This document shows, piece by piece, positions 9,450-16,607 of a stretch of 64,000 bases of DNA. The notes beneath the pieces are model-generated. The model had not been told where the DNA came from, searched no databases, and was given only the letters and a program-made list of their open reading frames with translations. Position numbers and translations under genes: made by a program. Origin of the DNA: Nocardioides sp. InS609-2 (GTDB lineage: Bacteria > Actinomycetota > Actinomycetes > Propionibacteriales > Nocardioidaceae); assembly GCF_023208195.1 (NCBI RefSeq), contig NZ_CP060034.1, forward strand, positions 2,914,001 to 2,978,000, given 5' to 3'. The stretch's first letter is position 1, and each line of letters starts with the position of its first letter.

Positions 9450-9773
9450 ATGTCTGAAAACGGAGCCGCCGGTCTCAGCCAGACTGAGAAGGCGCTGTCC
9501 CAAGCGGCGGACAAGGTGGCCACTGCCCGCCAGGACGTCACGAAGCTGAACCAGAACCTGAGCGGTCAGATCCAGGGGATGGGCATGAAGTGGGGTGGCC
9601 AGGGCGCGACCGCGTTCCACAACCTCCACAGCGCGTGGCAGGACAAGGCGACCAAGATCGTCACCGCCCTGGACCAGTTCCAGCAGTCCCTGCTCGACAC
9701 GGAGAAGGACAACACCAACACCGACCTGTCGCAGGCTGACGCGTCCACCCGCCTCCTCGACCGGCTCAACTGA
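9450..9773 (+). CDS. WXG100 family secreted protein (first of pair)
   Basis: A 107-aa helical-hairpin protein of the ESAT-6/CFP-10 family, presumably a substrate of the adjacent secretion complex. The turn motif is WGG in MKWGGQGATAF near residue 48, between two amphipathic helices; there is no signal peptide and no Cys. The C-terminal tail (DTEKDNTNTDLSQAD) lacks a YxxxD/E export motif, so by ESX rules it would be the partner carried by the second protein. A strong ribosome site (GGGGAAGGA) precedes ATG 9450, fitting high expression. It lies 26 bp upstream of the second WXG100 gene, forming a bicistronic pair. Confidence 0.92.
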   Translation: MSENGAAGLSQTEKALSQAADKVATARQDVTKLNQNLSGQIQGMGMKWGGQGATAFHNLHSAWQDKATKIVTALDQFQQSLLDTEKDNTNTDLSQADASTRLLDRLN

Positions 9774-9799
9774 GCCTTCACAGACAAGGAATAGAGATC

Positions 9800-10093
9800 A
9801 TGGGATTCGACGGAATCAAGGTCGACCACGGCGCCCTCGACGAGGCCAGCCAGAACCTGCTCACCGCCGCCAAGAACATCGACGGCCGCCTCAACACCCT
9901 CGAGGACGAGCTCAAGCCGCTCCGCGCCGACTGGACCGGTTCGGCGAAGGAGTCCTACGCCGTTGCCAAGCAGACGTGGGACCAGGCCATCGCCGAGATG
10001 ATCCTGCTCCTGCAGGACGTCGGCAACGCCGTCTCGATGTCGAACGGCGAGTACAAGTCCGCTGACCAGCGCGGCGCCAACCGCTTCTCCTGA
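9800..10093 (+). CDS. WXG100 family secreted protein (second of pair, YxxxD bearing)
   Basis: A 97-aa WXG100 protein with WTG in LRADWTGSAKESY near residue 44. Its C-terminal tail has YKSAD, a match to the YxxxD/E type VII export signal that in mycobacterial pairs is carried by the CFP-10-like partner. It should therefore form the heterodimer with the upstream WXG100 protein and carry the signal. ACAAGGAATAGAG before ATG 9800 is the ribosome site. A strong terminator follows 17 bp after the stop, so the pair can be transcribed apart from eccD/eccB/mycP. Confidence 0.92.
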   Translation: MGFDGIKVDHGALDEASQNLLTAAKNIDGRLNTLEDELKPLRADWTGSAKESYAVAKQTWDQAIAEMILLLQDVGNAVSMSNGEYKSADQRGANRFS

Positions 10094-10109
10094 ACAAGAC
10101 ATTACGACC

Positions 10110-10141
10110 AAGGCCGGTCACCCGCAGGGGTGACCGGCCTT
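10110..10141 (+). terminator. Rho-independent-type terminator after the WXG100 pair
   Basis: AAGGCCGGTCACCC (10110-10123), a GCAG loop and GGGTGACCGGCCTT (10128-10141) form a perfect 14-bp stem. It is followed by a modest pyrimidine stretch GCTCTGTTCTG, common for actinobacterial terminators. Confidence 0.85.
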
Positions 10142-10210
10142 GCTCTGTTCTGACCCGGACATCAACCAGCGACTCGTCCGGAGGGCGCCGGCGATCGTCC
10201 GCACGGCAGG

Positions 10211-10216
10211 TAGGCT
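10211..10216 (+). promoter_or_regulatory. -10 hexamer TAGGCT of the eccD2-eccB-mycP operon
   Basis: TAGGCT in the 183-bp gap after the terminator, about 60 bp before ATG 10277, which has GGTGGGG as ribosome site. No other feature was seen in the gap. Confidence 0.45.
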
Positions 10217-10276
10217 GCGGGCCGTTGGGGGCCGTCCGTATGCGACGGGCAGCATGAGAACGGTGGGGTACACACG

Positions 10277-11659
10277 ATGAGTCAGACAGTCGCGAGCACT
10301 TCGGGTCTGGTCAAGGTCACGGTCACTTCCGGCACACGGCGCGTCGACCTCGTGCTGCCGGCCGCCGTGCCCGTCGCCGAGCTGGTCCCGGAGCTTGCCC
10401 GGAGCGTCGGCCTCCTCGACGCGTCCACCGTCTACGGCGGCTACCGGCTCGTCACCCAGGACGGCCGCCAGCTGACCAACGACGCCGGCCTGTCGATCCA
10501 GGGCGTCGAGGACGGCGGTGTGCTCACCGTGGCCGCCGGCGTCAACGACGAACCGCCGCGCGTGTACGACGACGTGGTCGAGGCCATGGCCGACGTGGTC
10601 GAGCACGAGCTGAGCCCGTGGGAGCCGGCCGCTGGTCGCCGTACTGCCCTGTCTGCCGCCGCCCTGTTGCTCGGCCTCGGCGCCCTCGCTCTGCTGATGC
10701 AGGGCGAGAGCGTCCTTGGCGGCATGGCCGCCGGAGTCGTGGCGGCCCTTCTCGTGGTCGGCGCCATCGTGCTGGCCCGCTCGCAGAAGGAGCCCGAGGC
10801 CGGCGTGGTCGTGGCGCTGCTCGCGACCGTCTACGCCACCGTGGCCGGCCTGGTGCTGGCTCCCGGCGACCTGCCCGGCTGGTCGTGGCCACTGCCCGAC
10901 GAGCTGTTCGGCACCCCGTTGGCGTCCGCCGGCATCGCCGTACTCGTCGTCGGCATCGTCGCGCTGGTCGGTCTCAACGAGGGCCGTGCGCTGCTGATCC
11001 CGGCCATCGTGGTCGGTGGCATCCTCACCGCCGCCGGCCTCGCCATGCCGGTCGTGGAGTTCGACCCGGCCGTCGTGCTCACCGTAGTGATGACCATCGT
11101 CGTGATGCTCGGCAACATCTTCCCTTGGCTGGCGCTGGGGGCCACGAGCACCCGTGTCGACCAGATCTTCAGCCTGGCCGACATCACCTCCGACCCCGAC
11201 GAGATCGACGCCGACCGCGTCGGCGCCGACGCCAAGGTCGCGCACGAGATCCTGCTCGCCGTCGCCACCACGGTTGGTGTGCTGCTGGTGCTGGTCGCAC
11301 CGTTCGCCGTGGGCCTGGGCGTCTTCGGCACCATCCTGGCGATCATGTGCGCCCTGGCCGTCATGCTGCGCACCCGCCAGTACCGCACCGGCTCCGAGGT
11401 GCTGGCCGGGCTGGGCTCGGGCATCGCCGGCCTCGTGTCGGTCGCCGTCTCCATGCTGTTCCTGCACGAGTCGTGGCGACCCGGCGCGGCGATCGCGCTG
11501 GCCGTCGTGGGCGCCGTACTCCTCGTGCTGACGCTGGCTCCGGTCTCCCCGTCCGTACGCCGCGGCCGGCTCGGCGACGTCGTCGAGAGCATCGCCCTGC
11601 TGTCCCTGCTTCCGCTGCTGGTCATCGCCATCGGCCTGTTCGACAAGATCCGGGGCTGA
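10277..11659 (+). CDS. eccD: Type VII secretion membrane protein EccD (second paralogue)
   Basis: A 460-aa EccD protein: N-terminal ubiquitin-like YukD domain (about residues 10-92, VKVTVTSGTRRVDLVLPAAV), a linker with an acidic stretch, and 11 hydrophobic segments. Compared with the first EccD it has a longer linker and a conserved-looking cytosolic loop STRVDQIFSLADITSDPDEID between segments 6 and 7. It starts its own operon eccD-eccB-mycP with gaps of 7 bp and an overlap of 4 bp. Two EccD genes flank the substrates while no EccE-like gene is seen in the window. EccD forms dimers in known ESX structures, so a heterodimer is plausible but is inference. Confidence 0.9.
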   Translation: MSQTVASTSGLVKVTVTSGTRRVDLVLPAAVPVAELVPELARSVGLLDASTVYGGYRLVTQDGRQLTNDAGLSIQGVEDGGVLTVAAGVNDEPPRVYDDVVEAMADVVEHELSPWEPAAGRRTALSAAALLLGLGALALLMQGESVLGGMAAGVVAALLVVGAIVLARSQKEPEAGVVVALLATVYATVAGLVLAPGDLPGWSWPLPDELFGTPLASAGIAVLVVGIVALVGLNEGRALLIPAIVVGGILTAAGLAMPVVEFDPAVVLTVVMTIVVMLGNIFPWLALGATSTRVDQIFSLADITSDPDEIDADRVGADAKVAHEILLAVATTVGVLLVLVAPFAVGLGVFGTILAIMCALAVMLRTRQYRTGSEVLAGLGSGIAGLVSVAVSMLFLHESWRPGAAIALAVVGAVLLVLTLAPVSPSVRRGRLGDVVESIALLSLLPLLVIAIGLFDKIRG

Positions 11660-11666
11660 TCAACCG

Positions 11667-13073
11667 ATGTCGACCAAGAAGGACCTCGTCGAGGCCTACT
11701 CGTTCAGCCGGCGCCGCCTGGTCACCGCGTTCTTGTCGGGCGCGCCCGGTGGTCGCGAGGTCGAGCCGACCAAGCCGAGCCGGGGCATCGTCGGCGGCAT
11801 CGCGCTCGCCGTACTTCTGTGTGCGGGTGCTGCCATCGCAGGTTTCCTCGGTGGTCGCCCCAACTCCAACTGGCTCGACGAGGGCAGCTTCGTCATCTCC
11901 AAGGACACCGGTGAGCAGTACGTCGTGCTGCGCGGCGGTGACGACCCGTCGATCCAGCGGGTGCCCAACTTCGTCTCGGCGCAGCTGCTCCTTGGCAGCG
12001 CCGAGCCGAGCGTGTTCTCCGTCAAGGACAAGTACATCCGCAAGGTGCAGCTCGGTGGCGACCTCGGCATCGAGGGTGCGCCGGCCGGGCTGCCGGCGAC
12101 GGCCGAGCTGATCGAGTCCGGGTGGACCGCCTGCACCGAGGACGGCAACGGCATCAAGCTCAACGTCGCGGAGACGCCGGAGGTCGAGCCCGCGACCACC
12201 GGCGCGTTCGCGGTGACCACCGCCGAGGGCGGCATGTGGCTGATCGCGGCCTCCCCGGAGGGCAAGGCCTACCGGTTCGCGATGCCCGCTGACCAGATTG
12301 CGCAGTCCAACGTGCTCGACGCGCTCGGCTTCGGTGCGAGCACGCTCGCTCCGGTCGTCGAGGACGACTGGCTCAACCTCTTCCGGCCGGGACCCGAGCT
12401 GAGCGTCGAGGCCTTCGGAGTGACCCGCGACGACCAGCCGGTCGACTACTCCGAGGTCGACACCGACCTCTCGGCGTACGCCATCGGTGACCTGCTGCAG
12501 ACCGACCGCGGCTACTACCTGCTCGCCGACGACGCCCCGCAACGGCTCGACGACTTCGCCGCCCTCCTCTACCAGTCCCTGGGTGCCGCACCGCAGCAGC
12601 TGCCGACCAACCTGAGCGCCCGGCAGGAGGCACCCGTGACCCCGGCCCAGTGGCCCGCCGAGGTGCCGGCCGGAGTCCAGGGTGGCGAGATGTGCGGCGT
12701 CCTGGTGGACGACGGTGAGGGCGGCACGTCGGTTGCCCTCGGTGTGGAGCCCACCGAGGATGCCTCGGCCGCCGAGCTCAGCGCCGAGAGTCACGACGTC
12801 GACGTCGACCCCTCGGGCGGCGCCTACGTGCTGTCGGGCGGCGACGGGGTGACCACCGGTGGCAAGGGCGACGGGTCGCCGTACGTCGTGGACGCGAAGG
12901 GCGCGAAGTACTCCCTGATCGGTCCGAGCGTCGCCGACTTCATCGGCTACGGCGGCTTCGATCCTCCCGTCGTGCCCGACGCCTGGCTGGAGTTCTTCGA
13001 CACGGGCGTGGAGCTCTCGGTCAACAGCGCCCGGCGGCTGCCCGAGAACGCAGCCGACGCGGCTTCGTCATGA
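11667..13073 (+). CDS. eccB: Type VII secretion protein EccB
   Basis: A 468-aa component of the ESX membrane complex. A cytosolic N-terminus with the family hallmark AYSFSRRRLVTAFLSG (about residues 10-25) precedes one transmembrane helix (about 40-62) and a large extracytoplasmic domain with repeat-like segments (VISKDTGEQYVVL, SNWLDEGSF) as in EccB1. Two extracellular Cys (WTACTED and GEMCGVL) could form the conserved disulfide. ATG 11667 follows the eccD stop by 7 bp. The stop overlaps the mycP start as ATGA, so EccB and mycosin are translationally coupled. Confidence 0.93.
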   Translation: MSTKKDLVEAYSFSRRRLVTAFLSGAPGGREVEPTKPSRGIVGGIALAVLLCAGAAIAGFLGGRPNSNWLDEGSFVISKDTGEQYVVLRGGDDPSIQRVPNFVSAQLLLGSAEPSVFSVKDKYIRKVQLGGDLGIEGAPAGLPATAELIESGWTACTEDGNGIKLNVAETPEVEPATTGAFAVTTAEGGMWLIAASPEGKAYRFAMPADQIAQSNVLDALGFGASTLAPVVEDDWLNLFRPGPELSVEAFGVTRDDQPVDYSEVDTDLSAYAIGDLLQTDRGYYLLADDAPQRLDDFAALLYQSLGAAPQQLPTNLSARQEAPVTPAQWPAEVPAGVQGGEMCGVLVDDGEGGTSVALGVEPTEDASAAELSAESHDVDVDPSGGAYVLSGGDGVTTGGKGDGSPYVVDAKGAKYSLIGPSVADFIGYGGFDPPVVPDAWLEFFDTGVELSVNSARRLPENAADAASS

Positions 13074-14290
13074 AGAAGCTGACCGCCGGGTCCCTCGGCG
13101 TCCTGCTGGGGTCGCTCGCCCTCGTGTCGGTGGGCGCTGCCCCGTCGTACGCCGAGGGCGAGGACCCGTGCAACAAGACGATCATCGGCGAGTCCGAGCT
13201 CACCGCCGACACCGAGGCGAGGGTCAGCACCCCGCTGGTGCGCATGCACGTGCCGGAGGCCCAGAAGATCTCGCGGGGCGCGGGGGTCACCGTGGCCGTC
13301 CTCGACAGCGGCGTGGGCGCGGGACTCGGCGTCGATGTGCTGTCGCAGTCGGTGCCCGGCCTCCAGTCCGTGCTCCTCTCGGGCCACGGCACCATCGTCG
13401 GCGGGCTGATCGCCGGCCCTGACGGGGTGGCCCCGAAGGCGCGCATCCTCTCGATGCGCGTGCTCGACAAGGACGAACCCGACCCGCAGCGCGGCGAGCG
13501 CGGCGTCTCCTCCGCGCTGATGGCCCAGGGCATCGACCAGCTGGTCGCGCTGCACCGCACCGTGAAGTTCCAGGTCGTCAACATCTCCCTCGCCGTCCGC
13601 GCCAACGACCCGGTCCTCGAGGCAGCCGTCAAGCGGCTGGCCAAGCTCGACGTGGTCATCGTCGCGGCGAGCGGCAACAAGCCCACCGACGAGGACGGCA
13701 ACGCGTCGACCGAGGTCACCAGCGATGCCAAGATCTTCCCGGCCGACTACAAGAACGTGCTCGCCGTCAACGCGATCGGGCCCTCCACGTCGTTCGACGT
13801 GCGCGACTACGTGATGCCCAACGCCGACACCGACGTGGCGGCACCCACCGTCGGCGCGATCTCCGTCAACCTCAACGGTCAGCGCTGCCAGATCGGCGAG
13901 GAGATCGCCACGTCGTACGCCGCGGCCGAGGTCAGCGGGGTGGTGGCCCTGCTGCGCTCGCGATTCCCGAAGGAGTCGCCGAAGCAGATCGTGGCCCGAC
14001 TCAAGCGCACCGCCGAGGGCTCCGAGGACAGCACGAACCCCTGGACCGGCGCCGGCGTCGTACAGGCTGCCGACTCGCTCACCCGGCAGCTCGTGCCGAG
14101 CAAGAAGGGCGAGACTCCGCGCACCACTGCCGAGGTCCGGGCCGACGCGCAGGCCCCGCCGGCACCCGTGCGCATCGACGCCTACGGCCCTTCGCGCACG
14201 ATGCTGATGTGGTTCGCGCTCGGTGCCAGTGCGCTGCTGGCGCTCGCGCTGATGACGCGACCCCTGTTCCGTCGTACGTCGTCCGGCTGA
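13070..14290 (+). CDS. mycP: Mycosin-like subtilisin protease MycP of the type VII system
   Basis: A 406-aa membrane-anchored serine protease (S8). A Sec signal peptide (MKKLTAGSLGVLLGSLAL..., cleavage likely after PSYA near residue 28) is followed by the catalytic domain with Asp in AVLDSGV, His in SGHGTIVGG and Ser in ATSYAAAEVSG, all three present though the Ser motif differs from the usual GTSxAAP. A C-terminal transmembrane helix (about residues 378-398) and a short basic tail follow. Mycosins stabilise the ESX membrane complex and process some substrates. ATGA overlap with eccB. It ends 3 bp before the stop of the convergent CDF gene. Confidence 0.93.
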   Translation: MKKLTAGSLGVLLGSLALVSVGAAPSYAEGEDPCNKTIIGESELTADTEARVSTPLVRMHVPEAQKISRGAGVTVAVLDSGVGAGLGVDVLSQSVPGLQSVLLSGHGTIVGGLIAGPDGVAPKARILSMRVLDKDEPDPQRGERGVSSALMAQGIDQLVALHRTVKFQVVNISLAVRANDPVLEAAVKRLAKLDVVIVAASGNKPTDEDGNASTEVTSDAKIFPADYKNVLAVNAIGPSTSFDVRDYVMPNADTDVAAPTVGAISVNLNGQRCQIGEEIATSYAAAEVSGVVALLRSRFPKESPKQIVARLKRTAEGSEDSTNPWTGAGVVQAADSLTRQLVPSKKGETPRTTAEVRADAQAPPAPVRIDAYGPSRTMLMWFALGASALLALALMTRPLFRRTSSG

Positions 14291-14293
14291 GGT

Positions 14294-15271
14294 TCAGGGC
14301 AGCAGCGCAGGCTCGTCCGGGGGCGCCAGGGTCAGGACCACGTCGGTGATCAGCGGGTCCTGCTCGATGTCGGCCTCCAGCCGCTTGAACCGCAGGGCCA
14401 GGTGCCCCTCCGCGTCGTCACCCGTCAGGTCCACAGCCGCCACCACGAACAGCTTCTGGGGCCCGACGTACTCGATGTGGAGATAGGTGATGCGCTCGAT
14501 CTCGGGATGCGACAGCAGCCTGGTCAGTACCCGGGACTGCTGCTCGGGGGAGAGGCCCTCGCCGAGGAGGTACTCCATGTTGCGGCGGATCAGGAAGACC
14601 GCCACCACCCCCAGCAGGAGCCCGACGCCGATGGAGCCCAGCGCGTCGTAGACGGGGTCGCCCGTCACCTGGTGCGCCCCGATCGCGGCGCCGGCGATCA
14701 CCAGGCCGATGAGCGCCGAGAGGTCCTCGAAGAACACCGCTCGCAGGGTCGGGTCCGAGGTGCGGGTGACGTATCGCAACGGGTGCAGGCCGAACGTCTG
14801 GGCGTTGTCGCGCACCTGCCTCGTGGCCTGCACGAACGAGGTGGCCTCGAGCACGAACGCCACAGCGAGGATGACGTAGTTGACGGTGAAGTGCTCCGCG
14901 CCCGACTCCCCGGACAGCTGGGTGATCCCGTGGTAGATCGAGAACACCGAGCCGGCAGAGAACAGACCGAAGGCCGCGACCAGAGACCAGACGTACGTCG
15001 CCCGGCCGTAGCCACGGGGGTGCTCGGCGTCGCGTGGACGCTGCCCTTTGCGCTCGGCAATGAGCAGGAACACCTCGTTGGCTGCGTCGGACCAGGAGTG
15101 GGCAGCCTCCGCCACCATCGAGGCCGACCCCGTCATGAGTGCGGCCACCGACTTCGCTACGGCGATCAGTGCGTTGGCGACCAGCGCCACGACCACGGTC
15201 AGTAGGGAGCCACTGCCCTCCTGCTCCTGCTCCTGCTCAGACTCGGAGGACTCGGTGCCGGTGCTCGCCAT
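14294..15271 (-). CDS. Cation diffusion facilitator (ZnT9-like), metal/H+ antiporter
   Basis: A 325-aa CDF-family exporter of divalent metals. An acidic Ser/Glu/Gln-rich N-terminus is followed by six hydrophobic segments and a C-terminal cytosolic metallochaperone-like domain. Metal-site motifs are HSWSDAANE in the second helix and FFEDLSALIG in the fifth, where Glu replaces the common His, as in the ZnT9-like subgroup. ATG 15271 was taken as start; a GTG at 15286 would add five residues and cannot be excluded, as neither has a good ribosome site. It is a single gene between the convergent mycP and the one-carbon operon. The metal is not decidable from sequence. Confidence 0.85.
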   Translation of the reverse strand: MASTGTESSESEQEQEQEGSGSLLTVVVALVANALIAVAKSVAALMTGSASMVAEAAHSWSDAANEVFLLIAERKGQRPRDAEHPRGYGRATYVWSLVAAFGLFSAGSVFSIYHGITQLSGESGAEHFTVNYVILAVAFVLEATSFVQATRQVRDNAQTFGLHPLRYVTRTSDPTLRAVFFEDLSALIGLVIAGAAIGAHQVTGDPVYDALGSIGVGLLLGVVAVFLIRRNMEYLLGEGLSPEQQSRVLTRLLSHPEIERITYLHIEYVGPQKLFVVAAVDLTGDDAEGHLALRFKRLEADIEQDPLITDVVLTLAPPDEPALLP

Positions 15272-15340
15272 CAGGCTTGTGTACACCCCGCCGACCCGGA
15301 CAGCCAGTCGACTGGCTGAGGCCAGGTGGCGGCGCGTCGG

Positions 15341-15883
15341 TCAGTGGTCGACGGGGACCGGTGCCCGTCCCCCGGCAAGCTCGCGGGCCGCGACCGCCGT
15401 GGCGATGTGGCCGCGGGCGATGTCGACCAGCTCTCGGCTGCCTCCGCCGGCCTCTACGTTGACCTCGACCAGGTACGCAGCAGAGCGGGTCGCCCCCTCG
15501 GCCAGCAACAGCGCCGTCGCCACATCGCCACGCACGGCCGGCCGCCCGGAGCGGAAGACCTCCGCCGCGCGCTGCGCGATCGCTGCGGCGGTGCCGGCGA
15601 TCTCGAGGGGCACCTCGGTCGCCCGGGTCAGCGCCTCGGGGAGCGACAGCCCGGAGTGGCGGGCCTCGATCACGGTGGTGTAGGCGGCGGCATCCTCGTC
15701 GGCCAGGGCCGCTGCCCGTCGCCCGAGGGCCGTGACCTCGTCGCCGTTCTCGGGTCCTGTCATCGCGACGAGGCCGGCGGCCAGGGACGCAGTGATGGCT
15801 GCGACCGCGCCACCGCCGGGGGCGGGCGTCTGCTCTCCGACGAGAGCGATGAAGTCTCCGAGAGCAGAGTCGAGGTAGGCCAT
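15341..15883 (-). CDS. Cyclodeaminase/cyclohydrolase family protein (FtcD C-terminal type)
   Basis: A 180-aa alpha-helical protein matching the formimidoyl-THF cyclodeaminase domain, also related to clostridial methenyl-THF cyclohydrolase FchA. The family signature is the start ALGDFIALVGEQTPAPGGGAVAAITASLAAGLVAM in pieces, with the Gly-rich PAPGGGA turn. ATG 15883 has a strong GAGGAGA ribosome site. It is the last gene of the sarcosine/betaine operon, so the likely job is hydrolysis of 5,10-methenyl-THF to 10-formyl-THF, draining methyl carbons released from sarcosine; no FolD or PurU is seen nearby. A cyclodeaminase role is less likely because no histidine-degradation gene is near. Confidence 0.8.
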   Translation of the reverse strand: MAYLDSALGDFIALVGEQTPAPGGGAVAAITASLAAGLVAMTGPENGDEVTALGRRAAALADEDAAAYTTVIEARHSGLSLPEALTRATEVPLEIAGTAAAIAQRAAEVFRSGRPAVRGDVATALLLAEGATRSAAYLVEVNVEAGGGSRELVDIARGHIATAVAARELAGGRAPVPVDH

Positions 15884-15894
15884 GGCAAATCTCC

Positions 15895-15978
15895 TCAGAG
15901 CGGTCCGACGGTCTGGCCGTCTGTATCGGTGTCGACGTGGGCAGCCGCCGGGCGCGAGCCCTTGTTGCCTGCTGTCAT
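15895..15978 (-). CDS. Possible 27-aa coupled small ORF between soxG and the cyclodeaminase gene
   Basis: An ATG at 15978 overlaps the soxG stop (ATGA) and opens a 27-codon frame beginning MTAGNKGSRPAAAHVD and ending TVGPL, whose TGA is 11 nt before the next start and adjacent to that gene's ribosome site. It fills the only long gap of the operon. It may be a real small protein or simply a coupling leader. No homology is recognised. Confidence 0.35.
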   Translation of the reverse strand: MTAGNKGSRPAAAHVDTDTDGQTVGPL

Positions 15979-16607
15979 GGCGTTCCTTCACTAGGCTGAA
16001 TTCCGGGTGACCTGAAGCCGTCGACGTCGATCCCGAACTCAGAACCGGCGTCGAGCAACGCGTCGAAGAGGTACTGACCCGACGAGCGTTCGCAGTGCAT
16101 GAGGTACGACGGCAGGGCGTCCCGGTCGTCGCGGACCACGTCGACCGCCAGCCCCGACACGGCGGTGCGCAGCGCCCGTCCGTCGGGACACCTGCGGCCG
16201 CTCAGGTCGACGGCGCACTCCTTGGCCAATACGTCGGCCGCCCGCCGGCCGGTGAGCCGCAGCAGCGCCCGACCGTGGGTGAGGTCGACCACGGACACGA
16301 GCCCGTCGGCGGGCGCCGCCACCGACTCCACCCACTCCATCACCTCAACCTGCGCGCCAGCCCCGGCCACCACCAGCCACTCGCCAGGGACGACGCTGGT
16401 CACCAGCGTCGTCGCATCGGGCGCGGCCAAGGCCGCGGCCATCGATCCGAGCGGATCGGCCCGGACCGCCACCTTGGCCAGCGGTGACAGGTCGGTCAGC
16501 GTGAGCTCGGCCGAGCTCACCCGCGCGCTGACCACCCACCCCGCGACGACCCCTTCCGGGGCCGCGGGGGCGATCGAGCTCCGGGCGAGCGGTGCAGTCT
16601 CAGCCAC
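15975..16607 (-). CDS. soxG: Sarcosine oxidase gamma subunit SoxG
   Basis: A 210-aa subunit of heterotetrameric sarcosine oxidase with a GcvT-like fold (LTDLSPLAKVAVRADP at about residues 35-52, and LMHCERSSGQYLFDALLDAG near the end). It completes the alpha-beta-gamma-delta enzyme that oxidises sarcosine to glycine and passes the methyl carbon to THF as 5,10-methylene-THF, with H2O2 formed. GTG 16607 is the start; the gene overlaps the soxA stop by 8 bp, as is usual for soxBDAG clusters. Gamma subunits are the least conserved, so residue-level claims are limited. Confidence 0.88.
   Translation of the reverse strand: MAETAPLARSSIAPAAPEGVVAGWVVSARVSSAELTLTDLSPLAKVAVRADPLGSMAAALAAPDATTLVTSVVPGEWLVVAGAGAQVEVMEWVESVAAPADGLVSVVDLTHGRALLRLTGRRAADVLAKECAVDLSGRRCPDGRALRTAVSGLAVDVVRDDRDALPSYLMHCERSSGQYLFDALLDAGSEFGIDVDGFRSPGIQPSEGTP

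Noticed and set aside
10118..11467. A 449-codon open frame on the minus strand
   Set aside because: Antisense to the second eccD; His/Asp/Gln-rich shadow composition without any known motif, and it crosses the terminator at 10110-10141.
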